From assembly GCA_963725615.1 (NCBI GenBank), contig CAVRZO010000031.1, positions 62,001-126,000 of the forward strand: a DNA stretch of 64,000 nt, in the 5' to 3' direction. Every line of letters begins with the position of its first letter. The first letter of the stretch is position 1. The stretch comes from JAIQFF01 sp963725615 (GTDB lineage Bacteria; Acidobacteriota; Terriglobia; Terriglobales; Acidobacteriaceae). The notes below the pieces were generated by a model. It did not search any database, was not told the origin of the DNA, and saw only the letters and a list, made by a program, of their open reading frames with translations. Made by a program: the position numbers and the translations under genes. This document shows positions 41,763 through 52,872 of the stretch, one piece after another.

Positions 41763-41912
41763 TGTCATCCTGAGCGCAGTCGGAGGACCCCTATGATCTT
41801 GACAAGTCCCGGGAGCAGGATGCACTGCTTACGGCTTCTGTGCGGCTGATAGGGGTCCTTCGACTGCTTGGCTGCCTCGCTTCGCGAAGCAGCCACTCCG
41901 CTCAGGATGACA
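41763..41912. repeat. MITE-like element, family F
   Basis: 150 bp with 12-bp terminal inverted repeats TGTCATCCTGAG/CTCAGGATGACA, and a second inner pair (GGAGGACCCCTAT/ATAGGGGTCCTTC). A longer relative with the same ends lies at 53399-53617. No coding capacity and no clear target duplication. Confidence 0.8.
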
Positions 41913-41997
41913 ACTCAAGAAATTGCAGAGCACCTTAAAGGATTTCAGCGGAACGTTGAATAAGACGCTAGCGGGCAAATGGCCGCAAGGAGAGCAT

Positions 41998-42360
41998 ATG
42001 AACAAGATCGTTCTGGGACTGCTCGTGGGGGGAATCCTGGGCATATTTGACGGGCTGAGTGCGTGGTTCACGCCCGCAGTGCGGGCGCAACTGCTGACCA
42101 TCGTGGTCGGCTCTACGGTGAAAGGGCTGATAGCGGGCATTCTGATTGGCTACTTCGCGAAAAAGGTAAACTCGCTGCCGCTGGGACTGTTGTTCGGGCT
42201 GGGCATCGGCTTGCTGCTGGCGTACGCAGTCGCAGCTATGCCGGACCCGACCGGCAAACATTACTATTTTGAAATCATGCTTCCGGGCGGCATCGTGGGA
42301 ATGATTGTGGGCTATGCCACTCAGCGTTTCGGTCAATCCATGCAATTGGCCCGCAAGTAG
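41998..42360 (+). CDS. small membrane protein, four transmembrane helices
   Basis: 120 residues from ATG 41998 (AAGGAG 6 nt upstream). Hydrophobic segments: IVLGLLVGGILGIFDGLSAW, LLTIVVGSTVKGLIAGILIG, LPLGLLFGLGIGLLLAYAVA and IMLPGGIVGMIVGYATQRFG. Gly-rich helices with a short charged loop (AKKVNS). No recognisable family. It is the only gene between the MITE-like element and the aldo-keto reductase stub. Confidence 0.7.
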   Translation: MNKIVLGLLVGGILGIFDGLSAWFTPAVRAQLLTIVVGSTVKGLIAGILIGYFAKKVNSLPLGLLFGLGIGLLLAYAVAAMPDPTGKHYYFEIMLPGGIVGMIVGYATQRFGQSMQLARK

Positions 42361-42441
42361 TCATGTGGGGCGGGAATCCTCTGCACGGGGCTTGCATCGA
42401 TGAGGGTGTAACTTTCCCAGTTCCCCTCTGGAGTGTCAATC

Positions 42442-42507
42442 ATGAAGACACCCAAACTCGGCCGCAGCGGGCTTACGGTTTCGGCCGTGGGCCTCGGTTA
42501 TAACAGG
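42442..42507 (+). pseudogene. N-terminal fragment of an aldo-keto reductase
   Basis: MKTPKLGRSGLTVSAVGLGY N, the classic start of aldo-keto reductases (first barrel strand), with GGAG 8 nt upstream of the ATG. After about 22 residues similarity ends and the frame runs into the ftsH terminator. The rest of the gene (catalytic Asp, Tyr, Lys, His) is gone. Confidence 0.65.
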
Positions 42508-42525
42508 TTGCAGGGTGTTTGCCGC

Positions 42526-42552
42526 AAGAAAAAGGGCGGCTTTTGGCCGCCC
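42526..42552 (-). terminator. Rho-independent terminator of ftsH
   Basis: Minus strand: stem GGGCGGC/GCCGCCC with a five-base loop, followed by TTTTTCTTG. It lies about 25 bp past the ftsH stop and ends the tilS-hpt-ftsH operon. Confidence 0.9.
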
Positions 42553-42574
42553 AGGCTGAGGTCTGACGTCCGCT

Positions 42575-44482
<1,908 letters not shown>

Positions 44483-44657
44483 CGAAGACTCCTGAGAAAA
44501 TTACACCACGCCCGGAGACGCCCCACCGGGTTGCGCCTGCTCTAAATTAGATGCCCCGCCCGAGGTTTTGGATTGGGCAAGTTGCAAACGTCTATTCTAA
44601 CCGTTCCCAAGGAAAAAAGGTCGGAGTTCCGCGAATGACTTAAGTCACGGGGTCAGT

Positions 44658-45197
44658 TCAGCTTGCCGCACCGATAAAGGGCAGATTCCGGTTGGTTTGC
44701 TCGGGCGAACCCAATCCGTAACCTACCAGGAAGGCCTCATCCACCAAAAAGCCGAAGTAGTCGGGCTGCAATTGGACCCGGCGGGCCGATTGCCGGTCGA
44801 GCAGCGTGGCCAGCTTTACGGAGGCCGCGCCCCGGGCCTTCAGGTCGCTCATCAGAAATTCGGTTGTAATTCCGGAGTGCACCAGGCCCTCGACCACCAG
44901 CAGATTCTGGCCGCGAATGTTGGGCTCGTGGCTGAAGAAAATCTCCAGTACACCGCCTGAGCCATCTTCTTCATGGAGTTGATACTTGGGCTTGATGAAC
45001 TGGCAGATGACGGGGACGTCCAGCGCCCGCACCAGGTCGGCCATGAAGATGAAGGCGTTTTCGAGCAGGGCCAGCAGGTGAATGGACTGGCCGCGGTAGT
45101 CATCGGAGATCTGGCGGCCCATTTCGCGCACCCGCTTCTGGATCTGTTCGGCGGAGATCACCGTGCGCAGTTGCGGCGGTCTTGCGATCTCATTCAT
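44658..45197 (-). CDS. hpt: hypoxanthine phosphoribosyltransferase
   Basis: 179 residues. It salvages hypoxanthine/guanine with PRPP. The PRPP loop, usually VEDIVDTG, reads LLVVEGLVHSGITTEFLMSD. The second acidic residue and the usual DTG are changed to GLVHSG, so activity may be altered. Other family parts are normal: LLALLENAFIFMADLVRALD (first glycine loop region), KLATLLDRQSARRV and PDYFGFLVDEAFLVGYGLG. Its start overlaps the tilS stop by 8 bp, indicating coupling. Confidence 0.88.
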   Translation of the reverse strand: MNEIARPPQLRTVISAEQIQKRVREMGRQISDDYRGQSIHLLALLENAFIFMADLVRALDVPVICQFIKPKYQLHEEDGSGGVLEIFFSHEPNIRGQNLLVVEGLVHSGITTEFLMSDLKARGAASVKLATLLDRQSARRVQLQPDYFGFLVDEAFLVGYGLGSPEQTNRNLPFIGAAS

Positions 45198-46611
45198 GCT
45201 TGGCTTCCTCCCGGCTGGGCAACTCGCGAATCACCAGGGCCTCGTGATCGCCGTCCCCGGGACGCAATCGCGCCGGCGTGGGAAAGCCGCGGACCCACAC
45301 AATTTCCTGTCCGCTCACTACCACCGGCCAGAGCTTGCGCTCGGTTCCGGTGAGCTTGCGCTCCTGCAGCAGCTCCTTGATCTTTCTCGGAGCCTTGCTG
45401 TGAGCCGGCCAATACCGGTCCCCCGCGCGCCAGTTACGCACGGTTAACTCTTGCTGCAGCAATGCCGGGTCAAGCATGTGATCGGGATTATAACCCGCCG
45501 CTGCGCTCCCCGGAACGCGTGCCACTTCAAAACATGCACCCGCTTCAGGGACACGAATCGAGCCGGGTACTGCCAACCGATAGGCATAGTCGGAATTCGC
45601 CGCGGCGGCGCGGCTGGGTGGGGCGAATTGCAACCCATCCTTGGTCACTGAAACAAGCCAGCCCTCCGGCAACATAGCAGACCGCGGACCACGCTGGGCG
45701 AGCTCAAGAATTTCTTCCACGTGGCGGAACTCCAGGTTCAAGCCGAGAGACTCAGCCGCCGCTCTGACCACCCGCCGCCGCAGGGCAAGCGGCAATGCTG
45801 CCAGTTCGGCCGATTTCAGGGTGAGTAGCTGTGCCTGCCAGACTTCCGGCAAAACGTGTGCCACTTCCTTCTGCCAGTATTCTTCTTCCGAGCGCGCAAT
45901 GTCGGCTGTCTCCCCCAGTGTTTCCCGCACCGCCGGGTTGAGAGTACGCTCGAGCCTGGGCACGATCCCGTGGCGCACCCGGTTGCGCGCGTGACGAAGA
46001 TCACGGTTGCTAGAGTCCTCGCGCCAATCCTGACCGACTTCTCCCAGGTAGCTTTCCAAGAGTTTGCGCCTGGTCTTCAGCAGAGGCCGAACCACTGAGA
46101 ACTGAGAACCATGAACTAACAACTGGGGATAAATCCCAGCCAACCCGCGAGTGCCAGCGCCGCGAACGACTCTAAGCAAGACCGTTTCAGCCTGATCGTC
46201 CAAAGTATGACCGGTAGCAATGCGGTTCAGCTTGTTCTCCTCAAACAACTGCCGGAAATACTGGTAGCGAAGTTGGCGGGCAGCAGCCTCGGTGCTGAGG
46301 TGCTGCCTGCGAGCGTTCGCAGCGACATCGCCAGTGCCGGCGAACAACTCCAGCTTGTGCCGGTGGGCCAATTGGGTGACGAACTGCTCGTCGGCGTCAG
46401 CCTCTTCTCCCCGCAACTGGTGATTGAAATGGACCACCGAGAGGACGACACCAAGCTCGGGGCGCAATTCGATCATGATTCGCAGGAGGGCCACGGAATC
46501 GGCTCCGCCTGAAACGGCGACACCCACCCGGTCGCCAGCGTGGAGTAGCTCCTCGTGAAGAATGTAGTCGAGGACGCTTTGGGGCAGGCTGTGCACGGAA
46601 ACATAGTACAT
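45190..46611 (-). CDS. tilS: tRNA(Ile)-lysidine synthase
   Basis: 473 residues. It ligates lysine to C34 of the CAT-anticodon tRNA(Ile), so that it reads AUA. N-terminal PP-loop: GVAVSGGADSVALLRIM (about residues 29-45), then VVHFNHQLRGEEADADEQFV and IATGHTLDDQAETVLLRVVR. The C-terminal domains (about 385-465: RNWRAGDRYWPAHSKAPRKI) bind the tRNA acceptor part. First gene of the operon with hpt and ftsH. The tRNA at 7763 is a possible substrate. Confidence 0.95.
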   Translation of the reverse strand: MYYVSVHSLPQSVLDYILHEELLHAGDRVGVAVSGGADSVALLRIMIELRPELGVVLSVVHFNHQLRGEEADADEQFVTQLAHRHKLELFAGTGDVAANARRQHLSTEAAARQLRYQYFRQLFEENKLNRIATGHTLDDQAETVLLRVVRGAGTRGLAGIYPQLLVHGSQFSVVRPLLKTRRKLLESYLGEVGQDWREDSSNRDLRHARNRVRHGIVPRLERTLNPAVRETLGETADIARSEEEYWQKEVAHVLPEVWQAQLLTLKSAELAALPLALRRRVVRAAAESLGLNLEFRHVEEILELAQRGPRSAMLPEGWLVSVTKDGLQFAPPSRAAAANSDYAYRLAVPGSIRVPEAGACFEVARVPGSAAAGYNPDHMLDPALLQQELTVRNWRAGDRYWPAHSKAPRKIKELLQERKLTGTERKLWPVVVSGQEIVWVRGFPTPARLRPGDGDHEALVIRELPSREEAKHE

Positions 46612-46631
46612 CCGGGATTGCTGGCTGATTT

Positions 46632-46662
46632 GGGTGGGGCAGCGCTTCAGCGCTGCATTGAG
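46632..46662. repeat. dispersed palindrome, family G
   Basis: GGGTGGGGCAGCGCTTCAGC followed by GCTGCATTGA. A near-identical copy in reverse orientation lies at 58264-58294. Located between tilS and the propeller regulator. Confidence 0.7.
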
Positions 46663-46900
46663 GAGGCTGCTTCTGTGCGGCGTATCGATATAAGCATTCC
46701 ACTACGCTCATTTAGAGGGTTGTGAGTGCTAACGCCTTCTGGTTACAGTAGTTGGAAATTCCCTCCGTAGCGAATCGAAGGGTCACGTTCCGCAGCCATC
46801 GTCGACTGGTCCGATTTTGCGCACCAGTTCAGTGCAACGCGAATCGGAGCGCAGGGAATCGGCGGAAAAATGCCTGCTGTGGCGTTGTGCTTGTTCAGTT

Positions 46901-49114
46901 TTATCGAAAGTTCTCGACGACAATGATGTCACTACTTAGCGCATCCACTTGCGTGTACAGGATTGTTCCGTTGTCCCGAGATACGGCCAATCCCGGTGCT
47001 TGTCTGGCTGGAAGATTCTCCAGATCGAACACTCGTGTAGTGCGTTGGGTCGTGGTGTTGAAGAAAGCGATTCCAGGTTTTGCTGTCGTGTCGAGGTAAT
47101 AGACGCCGCTCTCCACCACGGCCCAATAGCCATAGTAACCTGCCTCCAGAGAGCGTATGAGTTCAGTCTCTTCGCCACCGTTAGTCGGAACGCGCCACAA
47201 TCCGGGAACAGCCAGACCTTTCGCATAGTACAAGAATCTACCGTCAGGCGATTCGAACGCGGCAAATCCGCCGTGACGCGTCACTTGCGTGGCGGGTCCA
47301 CCTGCTGACGGCATCTTCCACACTTCCCAATCGCCAGTACGGTCTGACGCGAAATATATCCAACCTCCATCTCGCGACCAACTTGCCACGACTTCGCCCG
47401 AGGGGTCACTGGTCAGCCTGCGAGGCGAGCCCCCCTCGGAATCGAGGACATAAATGTCTGCATTGCCGGCAACCCGAGAATCGAAGGCAATCAGTTGTCC
47501 ATCGGGCGACCAACGTGGAGTTCCAGTATGAGAGTTGAAGTGGGTTAGCTGAATAAGGCCACTCCCGTCCCTCCGGCACATCCAGACTTCGTAGGCGCCG
47601 CTGCGGGTAGATTCGAACGCAATCCTACTTCCATCAGGCGAAAACTGAGGACCACTTTCGAACCGAGTAGACGATATCAACTTTTCGGGAGGGCCGGCCA
47701 ATAATAAGGAATCAAGCGCCCTCCTCCAGATGTTGAGATTGGCCGTCTGCCATACATACACTAATCGGTTCCCGCTAATAGCAGGTTGGACTCCCCCTTG
47801 ACCGAACTGCAATCGTTCGGGTTCACCCCCACGAAGGGGCACCTTCCAAAGCCAACCGTCCTCTGCCAGCCAACCTGCCTTTGCGAAAACGATGTCGCGA
47901 CCGTCCGGCGTCCATGCCAGGCCCCAGTTGTACGTACCGCCCGAGACAAGACGGTGTTCTTCTCCCCCCGAGAGCGGAACCGTGTGGATTGACTGGACTC
48001 CGTGCGAAACTCTGGCGAAGGCCAGGGTTTGACCATCGGGAGAGAATGCAGGACTGAAATCACCCTTCGATCGTAGACTCACGAAGGCCAAGGTTTGACC
48101 ATCGGGGGAGGATGCAGGATTGAAATCTCCCTGCGAACGCAGCGGCGAAGTGATTCTGCGGACTTCCAGCGAATCGAGCGATAGGACAAAGACAGAAAAG
48201 GCAGGTTCGTTAACGGATGCACGGTCGGAAAACGCGAGCAACTTTCCATCCGGTGACCACGAGAGGCGGGCTGCGGACCAAAAGACTTCGTAGAACTCCT
48301 GTTCCTCCCAGAGTGTCTTGCGCACTCTGCGCTCAGCACCGCCTGATGCGGGGATGATGTAAATGCCGGTTTCGCCTTTTAGAATGCGGCAGAATGCAAT
48401 ATAACGGCCATCGGGCGACCAAACCGGATTGAAGTCGATTGACTCCTGCTTCGTCAGTCGCAGCGATTCCTCGGTCCCGACGGCCTTCACATGTAAGCTG
48501 AAGTGAGGGCCCGCTCCACCGTTCCAAGCGAAGGCCAAATGCTGGCCGTCAGGCGAAAGACTTGGGGTAAATTTTTCGCCAATGTTGGTGACTGCAGGAG
48601 CCACGGACGGCTGGCCAGCTTTGGATCTGTGCGAATGGCTGTAGTATAGAAATGACAGAAAAACAGTACACGCCGTTAATCCGAGGATCGAGACGAAGGT
48701 GATTACTAACCGGGGACGCAAAAAAGATGATTTTTTTCGCCCCGGGACGGCCACGATTCCGGTTACACCTGCAGCGGAGATACCCTCGACTGGAGCAATG
48801 AAGCGGTACCCTCGTCGCGCAACTGTCTCAACGAAGATAGGGGTTTCAGCGGATTCGCCCAGCGCATCGCGCAACCTCCTGATGGCTGCATTCAGGCTAT
48901 GATCGAAGTCCACGAAAGTGTCCGCCGGCCAGAGCTTGCTGCGCAGTTCCTCTCGGGTGACGACTTCTCCCGGCCGTTCAAGCAGGGCGGCCAACACTTG
49001 GAGGGGCTGTTCCTGGAGCTTTACTTTCTGTCCCCGCTGGCGTAGTTCCCCGGTGTGGAGATTGACCTCGAACGTGCTGAACCGGACAATTCGGGATGAG
49101 GAAATGGCTGACAC
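46901..49114 (-). CDS. winged-helix DNA-binding membrane protein with PD40/TolB-like propeller
   Basis: 737 residues. An OmpR-type winged helix (about 8-105: FSTFEVNLHTGELRQRGQKV, SLNAAIRRLRDALGESAETP, VARRGYRFIAPVEG) is followed by one membrane helix (LVITFVSILGLTACTVFLSF, about 135-155) and a large periplasmic propeller of PD40 units (FSPDGSRIAFESTRSG, WSPDGRYIAF, and so on). The layout is CadC-like: DNA binding inside, sensing outside. The target is unknown. A 66-bp tandem duplication lies within the propeller (22 residues, SQGDFNPASSPDGQTLAFVS and its copy). Confidence 0.9.
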   Translation of the reverse strand: MSAISSSRIVRFSTFEVNLHTGELRQRGQKVKLQEQPLQVLAALLERPGEVVTREELRSKLWPADTFVDFDHSLNAAIRRLRDALGESAETPIFVETVARRGYRFIAPVEGISAAGVTGIVAVPGRKKSSFLRPRLVITFVSILGLTACTVFLSFLYYSHSHRSKAGQPSVAPAVTNIGEKFTPSLSPDGQHLAFAWNGGAGPHFSLHVKAVGTEESLRLTKQESIDFNPVWSPDGRYIAFCRILKGETGIYIIPASGGAERRVRKTLWEEQEFYEVFWSAARLSWSPDGKLLAFSDRASVNEPAFSVFVLSLDSLEVRRITSPLRSQGDFNPASSPDGQTLAFVSLRSKGDFSPAFSPDGQTLAFARVSHGVQSIHTVPLSGGEEHRLVSGGTYNWGLAWTPDGRDIVFAKAGWLAEDGWLWKVPLRGGEPERLQFGQGGVQPAISGNRLVYVWQTANLNIWRRALDSLLLAGPPEKLISSTRFESGPQFSPDGSRIAFESTRSGAYEVWMCRRDGSGLIQLTHFNSHTGTPRWSPDGQLIAFDSRVAGNADIYVLDSEGGSPRRLTSDPSGEVVASWSRDGGWIYFASDRTGDWEVWKMPSAGGPATQVTRHGGFAAFESPDGRFLYYAKGLAVPGLWRVPTNGGEETELIRSLEAGYYGYWAVVESGVYYLDTTAKPGIAFFNTTTQRTTRVFDLENLPARQAPGLAVSRDNGTILYTQVDALSSDIIVVENFR
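48016..48147. repeat. 66-bp tandem duplication inside the propeller gene
   Basis: CGAAGGCCAGGGTTTGACCA and CGAAGGCCAAGGTTTGACCA start 66 bp apart and stay alike for about 60 bp each. The repeat length equals 22 codons, adding half a propeller motif without a frameshift. Confidence 0.85.
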
Positions 49115-49332
49115 GGAAACTTTCGCATGGCCGAGTTTACCACCTTTGGGATACGGTTCCGACGTGCGTGCGGCGGGCGGGATGAGTGTGTTCGGCTAGT
49201 TTCGTCAAGCGTTACATCGTGACGCTGGACAGGCGCTTTGGTCGCAACAAAAGCTTTCGGAGTTTACCGGCGATCTGCACGGAGCTATCAAGGAAAACGA
49301 TTGGAAAAAGGCGGACTGGCTAAGGACGCTGG

Positions 49333-49578
49333 TTAGGAGGTCTCGGCCTTGCGCCAAGTTCGGAGGTTAACAGCGTAGAGCACGATACAAAACAGGTTCG
49401 CCGGAATGAGGGCAAGCTGAGCTGTTCTTAACCCAATGATGCAAATGACTAGGCTATTCGCCGCCGCCAGCACCCAGCCCTCCCAGCATCTTCTTCCAAC
49501 CAGAATGGTCGAAAAAATCGTAAGCACACAAGACAAGCAGTCAAGCCGCACCACAAGCGAGAGCATCTCTAGTTTCAT
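49333..49578 (-). CDS. small hypothetical membrane protein
   Basis: 81 residues with about three hydrophobic helices: LSLVVRLDCLSCVLTIFSTI, GWVLAAANSLVICIIGL and LALIPANLFCIVLYAVNLRT. Basic C-terminus (RTWRKAETS). The GWxLxxxNSxxxxxIG pattern is like one half of small sugar/vitamin carriers (PnuC or SemiSWEET size), but I would not assign a function. GC content is slightly lower than the neighbours. Confidence 0.55.
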   Translation of the reverse strand: MKLEMLSLVVRLDCLSCVLTIFSTILVGRRCWEGWVLAAANSLVICIIGLRTAQLALIPANLFCIVLYAVNLRTWRKAETS

Positions 49579-49835
49579 ATCGGTTATTTTCCTGCGGATA
49601 GACTTGCAGGTGTGGATTTGCGACTACGACGGCGTAACCTTCGTAACCTGAGGCCTTCCGTATTCGCTGTCTCGGGGAACACCACGGCCGGGACCAGAGA
49701 CCTTCGGGCAAACGCAATTTGTTGGAAGGCCAGGTGGTAATCGCACAAAGCTTACTCGGGGCTGGGAGCCGACATTGTAATGGAATCAATTACATCTACA
49801 ACCTTTGAACTGTCCCAATTCCCTGTTTGCGGCAG

Positions 49836-50648
49836 TCATTCCATCATGCGGTTTACATCGGAGAAAGGGATTCCGCCTTCCAGGGTGGCGTAGGTTCCGG
49901 CGCTGTTGAGTTCTTCTGTTATTCGCCGCAGCAGGCCGAGCGTTGCGCGCATGGCGGCCGACCCCACGCTGACCCTGGCCACTCCCAGTTTCTGCAGTTC
50001 CGGCACGGGCGGCGAACCTGGGCCGGCCAGGATGTTGACTGGACATTGCAAGTCTTTCACCAGGCGTCCGATGGCGGCCGCGTCGCGCAGGCCGGGGACG
50101 AAGACGCAGTCGGCGCCGGCATCGCGAAACGCTGCCAGGCGGCGCAGAGCTTCGTCGTAGCGTTTCTCGGGTGTCCCGACTTCGAGCAGATAGACATCGG
50201 TGCGGGCATTCAGGACGATTGGCAGTTCCCGCACGGCCTTCACCCTTTCGACCTGTAGCGCCAAATCCAGGAGCGGGTGTTGGGGATCGCCAGTCGCATC
50301 CTCCAGATTCATTCCGATTGCGCCGGCGGCCAGGACGTCGCGGGCGGTGCGGGCGGCATCTTCCGGGCGTGGGCCGTATCCCGCTTCGACGTCGGCTGTG
50401 ACTGGGAGCTTGACCGCTTTCGCGATACGAGCGACCACCGCCAGCATTTCTTCGCGGGAGATGCGTTGGCCGTCGGGATATCCCAGGGTGAAGGCGATGC
50501 CGGCGCTGGTGGTGGCTATGGCGCTGGAGCCGGCTTGCTGGATGATGCGGGCGCTGGCGGCGTCCCAGGCATTGGGCAGGATGAGAATTTTGCCTTGGTG
50601 CAGGGCTCGGAAGGCTTCGGTCTTTGCTTTTTGAGCTTCGGTATTCAT
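49836..50648 (-). CDS. isocitrate lyase/PEP mutase-family protein
   Basis: 270 residues, TIM barrel: ILILPNAWDAASARIIQQAG, AIATTSAGIAFTLGYPDGQR, VTADVEAGYGPRPEDAART (metal-binding Asp), GMNLEDATG and VLNARTDVYL. The KKCGH lyase signature of isocitrate lyase is absent, so it belongs to the carboxy-PEP mutase/oxaloacetate-decarboxylase-like branch. The substrate, a 2-oxo or phosphono acid, is not determined. Single gene; a family-A repeat is just upstream of its start. Confidence 0.88.
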   Translation of the reverse strand: MNTEAQKAKTEAFRALHQGKILILPNAWDAASARIIQQAGSSAIATTSAGIAFTLGYPDGQRISREEMLAVVARIAKAVKLPVTADVEAGYGPRPEDAARTARDVLAAGAIGMNLEDATGDPQHPLLDLALQVERVKAVRELPIVLNARTDVYLLEVGTPEKRYDEALRRLAAFRDAGADCVFVPGLRDAAAIGRLVKDLQCPVNILAGPGSPPVPELQKLGVARVSVGSAAMRATLGLLRRITEELNSAGTYATLEGGIPFSDVNRMME

Positions 50649-50665
50649 TGTCTGGGAGGAATCTA

Positions 50666-50710
50666 GCCGAGCTTTGCTCGACTTGGACGGGTCTGAGACC
50701 CGTCCCTACA
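50666..50710. repeat. family-A repeat, intergenic copy
   Basis: GCCGAGCTTTGCTCGAC then GACGGGTCTGAGACCCGTC and CCTACA. It lies between the PEP-mutase-like and rpiA genes, which are divergent. Translated on the minus strand it again gives VGTGLRPVQVEQSSA, close to the nrdJ insert. Confidence 0.85.
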
Positions 50711-50807
50711 CGGTCTGTGGTATACACCGGCACTCGCGAGGAAATCAACGTTGTGGTGCACAAGCGCGGAAAGCGGTAGAGTATCGGTCGCAAGGATCAC
50801 TCACTGC

Positions 50808-51494
50808 ATGGCAAACGACCAGGAAAAAGCGGCGGCTGCGCGCGCCAGCCTGCGCTTCGTGCGTGATGGCGATATCGTCGGCCTGGGAACGGGATCGACC
50901 GCCGTCTACGCGGTCCACTTTCTCGGCGAGCGGGTACAGGCCGGGCTCAAGATCCGCGGCATACCGACTTCCGTCCACACCCAGGAACTGGCCACCAGCC
51001 TGGGGATACCGTTGACCACTTTGGATGAAGTTCAGGAGATCGACGTCACCATCGACGGCGCGGACGAGTGCGATCCGCAACTGCGATTGATCAAGGGCGG
51101 AGGCGGGGCGCTGCTGCGGGAAAAAATCGTGGCTTCCGCGACCAAGAACTTTGTGATCATCGCCGATTCCAGCAAGCAGGTTCCGGTGTTGGGCAAATTT
51201 CCCGTCCCCGTGGAAGTGATCAAGTTTGCTGAAGCCCTGGTGGCGAAAAAGATTACTGCGATGGGCGCGGCGGTCAAAGTGCGTGCGGACGCTTCGGGCC
51301 ACAAGTTCATCACCGACGAAGGCAATCACATTCTTGACTGCCACTTTGGCCAGATTCCCGATCCGCCGGCGCTGGCCCGCAAGCTCGAAACCACGCCCGG
51401 AGTGGTTGAGCATGGGCTATTTATTGGGATGGCAAGCATCGCCCTGATCGGGAAAGGCACTCAAGTTCTGGAGATTCCACGCACGCAAAGCTAG
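50808..51494 (+). CDS. rpiA: ribose-5-phosphate isomerase A
   Basis: 228 residues from ATG 50808. It interconverts ribose 5-phosphate and ribulose 5-phosphate. Family blocks: GLGTGSTAVYAVHFLG (phosphate loop), VTIDGADECDPQLRLIKGGG with the catalytic Asp/Asp/Lys region, ALLREKIVASATKNFVIIAD, and the C-terminal NHILDCHF. A longer open frame upstream (19 codons) has no similarity. AAGGA lies 11 nt before the ATG. Confidence 0.95.
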   Translation: MANDQEKAAAARASLRFVRDGDIVGLGTGSTAVYAVHFLGERVQAGLKIRGIPTSVHTQELATSLGIPLTTLDEVQEIDVTIDGADECDPQLRLIKGGGGALLREKIVASATKNFVIIADSSKQVPVLGKFPVPVEVIKFAEALVAKKITAMGAAVKVRADASGHKFITDEGNHILDCHFGQIPDPPALARKLETTPGVVEHGLFIGMASIALIGKGTQVLEIPRTQS

Positions 51495-52771
51495 CCGACA
51501 ATCTCGCGCAGCGCGCTTAGAAATCTCTGCACTTCTTCAGCGGTGTTGTAATGCGCCAGACCGATGCGCAGGAAGCCGCCGTCCTTCTCGACGTCGAGCC
51601 GCTCGCTGAGATTCAGCGCGTAGTAGTTGCCGTCCCAGGTGAAGAAGCCGCGGTCGCCCAATTTTGTCGCGAGTTCCAGGGGAGTTTGGCCTGCGATTCG
51701 CACCGCAACCGTCGGACAGCGCCGGTCAAGTTTCTCCACATCGCGGATGCCGTAAAACTTCAGCCCCGGAATGTTCAGCAATCCGCTGATCAGGATTTCC
51801 GCCAACGCGTGCTCGTGTTGCTGAATGGCACCGTAAGCCGCCAGCAGCGCAGCGCGGCGAGTAGAGGCCGACGGATCCACCTGGCGCCCCAGGTCGGCCA
51901 GATAGTCCACGCACGCGGTGATTCCGGCGATGCATTCATGATTCAGCGTGCCCCACTCCCAGCGATGGGGGACGGCGTTGGTGTTGGCGCGCACTTTGTA
52001 GGGTTGCAGGCGCTGCAGGTGCTCGCGCTTGCCGTAAAGGATTCCCATGTGCGGTCCGAAGAATTTGTAGCTTGAACACACCAGGAAATCGCAATCGAGG
52101 GCGCGAACATCAATGGGACCGTGGGGCGCGTAGTGAACGGCGTCGATGTACGCGAGTGCGCCTTTGTGATGCGCCAGCCGGATAATTTCTTTCACGTCGT
52201 TGATCGTGCCCACGGCATTCGAGGCGTAGCCGACGGCCACCACCCGGGTCCGGCTGCTGATCTTTTGCGCCAGATCACTCATGTTAAGAGTGCAGTCGTC
52301 TTCATTGCGCTCCCCGAAATGAATGTCCGCAAAACGGATGGTCACGCCCCGCTCCTCCAGCGCGTGCCAGGGAGAAACGTTGGCGTCATGATCGAGATGG
52401 GTAAGCAGGATTTCGTCGCCGGGCCCGAGTTCACGGCCGATGGAGCGGCTGATGGCGAAGGTCAGCGTGGTCATGTTGGGACCGAAGACCACTTCATCGC
52501 TGTCGCACCCGAAAAAATCCGCCATTGCGGTGCGCGCATCGGCGACGACGGCGTCCGTGCGCCGGCTGGTGGCGTAAGCGCCCTGGGTGTTGGCGTTCGA
52601 ATTCTTCAGATAACCGCTGATCGCGTCAATGACGCGCTGCGGAACCTGAGTGCCACCGGGGCCATCGAGAAAAACAGCCGGTTGGCCGCCCACGGTTTGA
52701 GACAACGAAGGGAACTGGGAACGCACCCGGGAAATATCGAGTGCCGCAATATCGGTCTGAGCAGTCGGCAT
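51491..52771 (-). CDS. cysteine-desulfurase-like PLP enzyme (class V, without the reactive Cys)
   Basis: 426 residues, aminotransferase class V fold. VFLDGPGGTQVPQRVIDAIS, THLDHDANVSPWHALEERG, AVGYASNAVGTINDVKEIIR, IDAVHYAPHGPIDVRALDCD, and the PLP lysine in CSSYKFFGPHMG. The C-terminal loop where desulfurases have RxGxHC reads RIGLAHYNTAEEV, so the reactive Cys is missing. This fits the cysteine-desulfurase-like (VCA-type) subfamily of unknown substrate. Its stop overlaps the 3' end of convergent rpiA by 4 bp. Confidence 0.88.
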   Translation of the reverse strand: MPTAQTDIAALDISRVRSQFPSLSQTVGGQPAVFLDGPGGTQVPQRVIDAISGYLKNSNANTQGAYATSRRTDAVVADARTAMADFFGCDSDEVVFGPNMTTLTFAISRSIGRELGPGDEILLTHLDHDANVSPWHALEERGVTIRFADIHFGERNEDDCTLNMSDLAQKISSRTRVVAVGYASNAVGTINDVKEIIRLAHHKGALAYIDAVHYAPHGPIDVRALDCDFLVCSSYKFFGPHMGILYGKREHLQRLQPYKVRANTNAVPHRWEWGTLNHECIAGITACVDYLADLGRQVDPSASTRRAALLAAYGAIQQHEHALAEILISGLLNIPGLKFYGIRDVEKLDRRCPTVAVRIAGQTPLELATKLGDRGFFTWDGNYYALNLSERLDVEKDGGFLRIGLAHYNTAEEVQRFLSALREIVG

Positions 52772-52784
52772 AAGTTTAGGTCGT

Positions 52785-52855
52785 CGTAGCGCCGGCGTCC
52801 CTTCGAAACTGAGGGTAGGCCCGCCGGCTGTCCCGAGGGCATCCTGCCCTCGGAG
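52785..52855. repeat. dispersed repeat, family C, with a short insertion
   Basis: GTAGCGCCGGCGTCCC, then about 20 extra bases, then CCCGCCGGCTGTCCCGAGGG and CATCCTGCCCTCGGA. Same pieces as at 27561. Confidence 0.7.
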
Positions 52856-52872
52856 TCATCAAGCAGTAGTCG

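Noticed and set aside
49200..49370. Coding-like frame (LSEFTGDLHGAIKENDWKKA) without a start codon
   Set aside because: It may be the tail of a lost gene, but it has no start, no ribosome site and no family I recognise.
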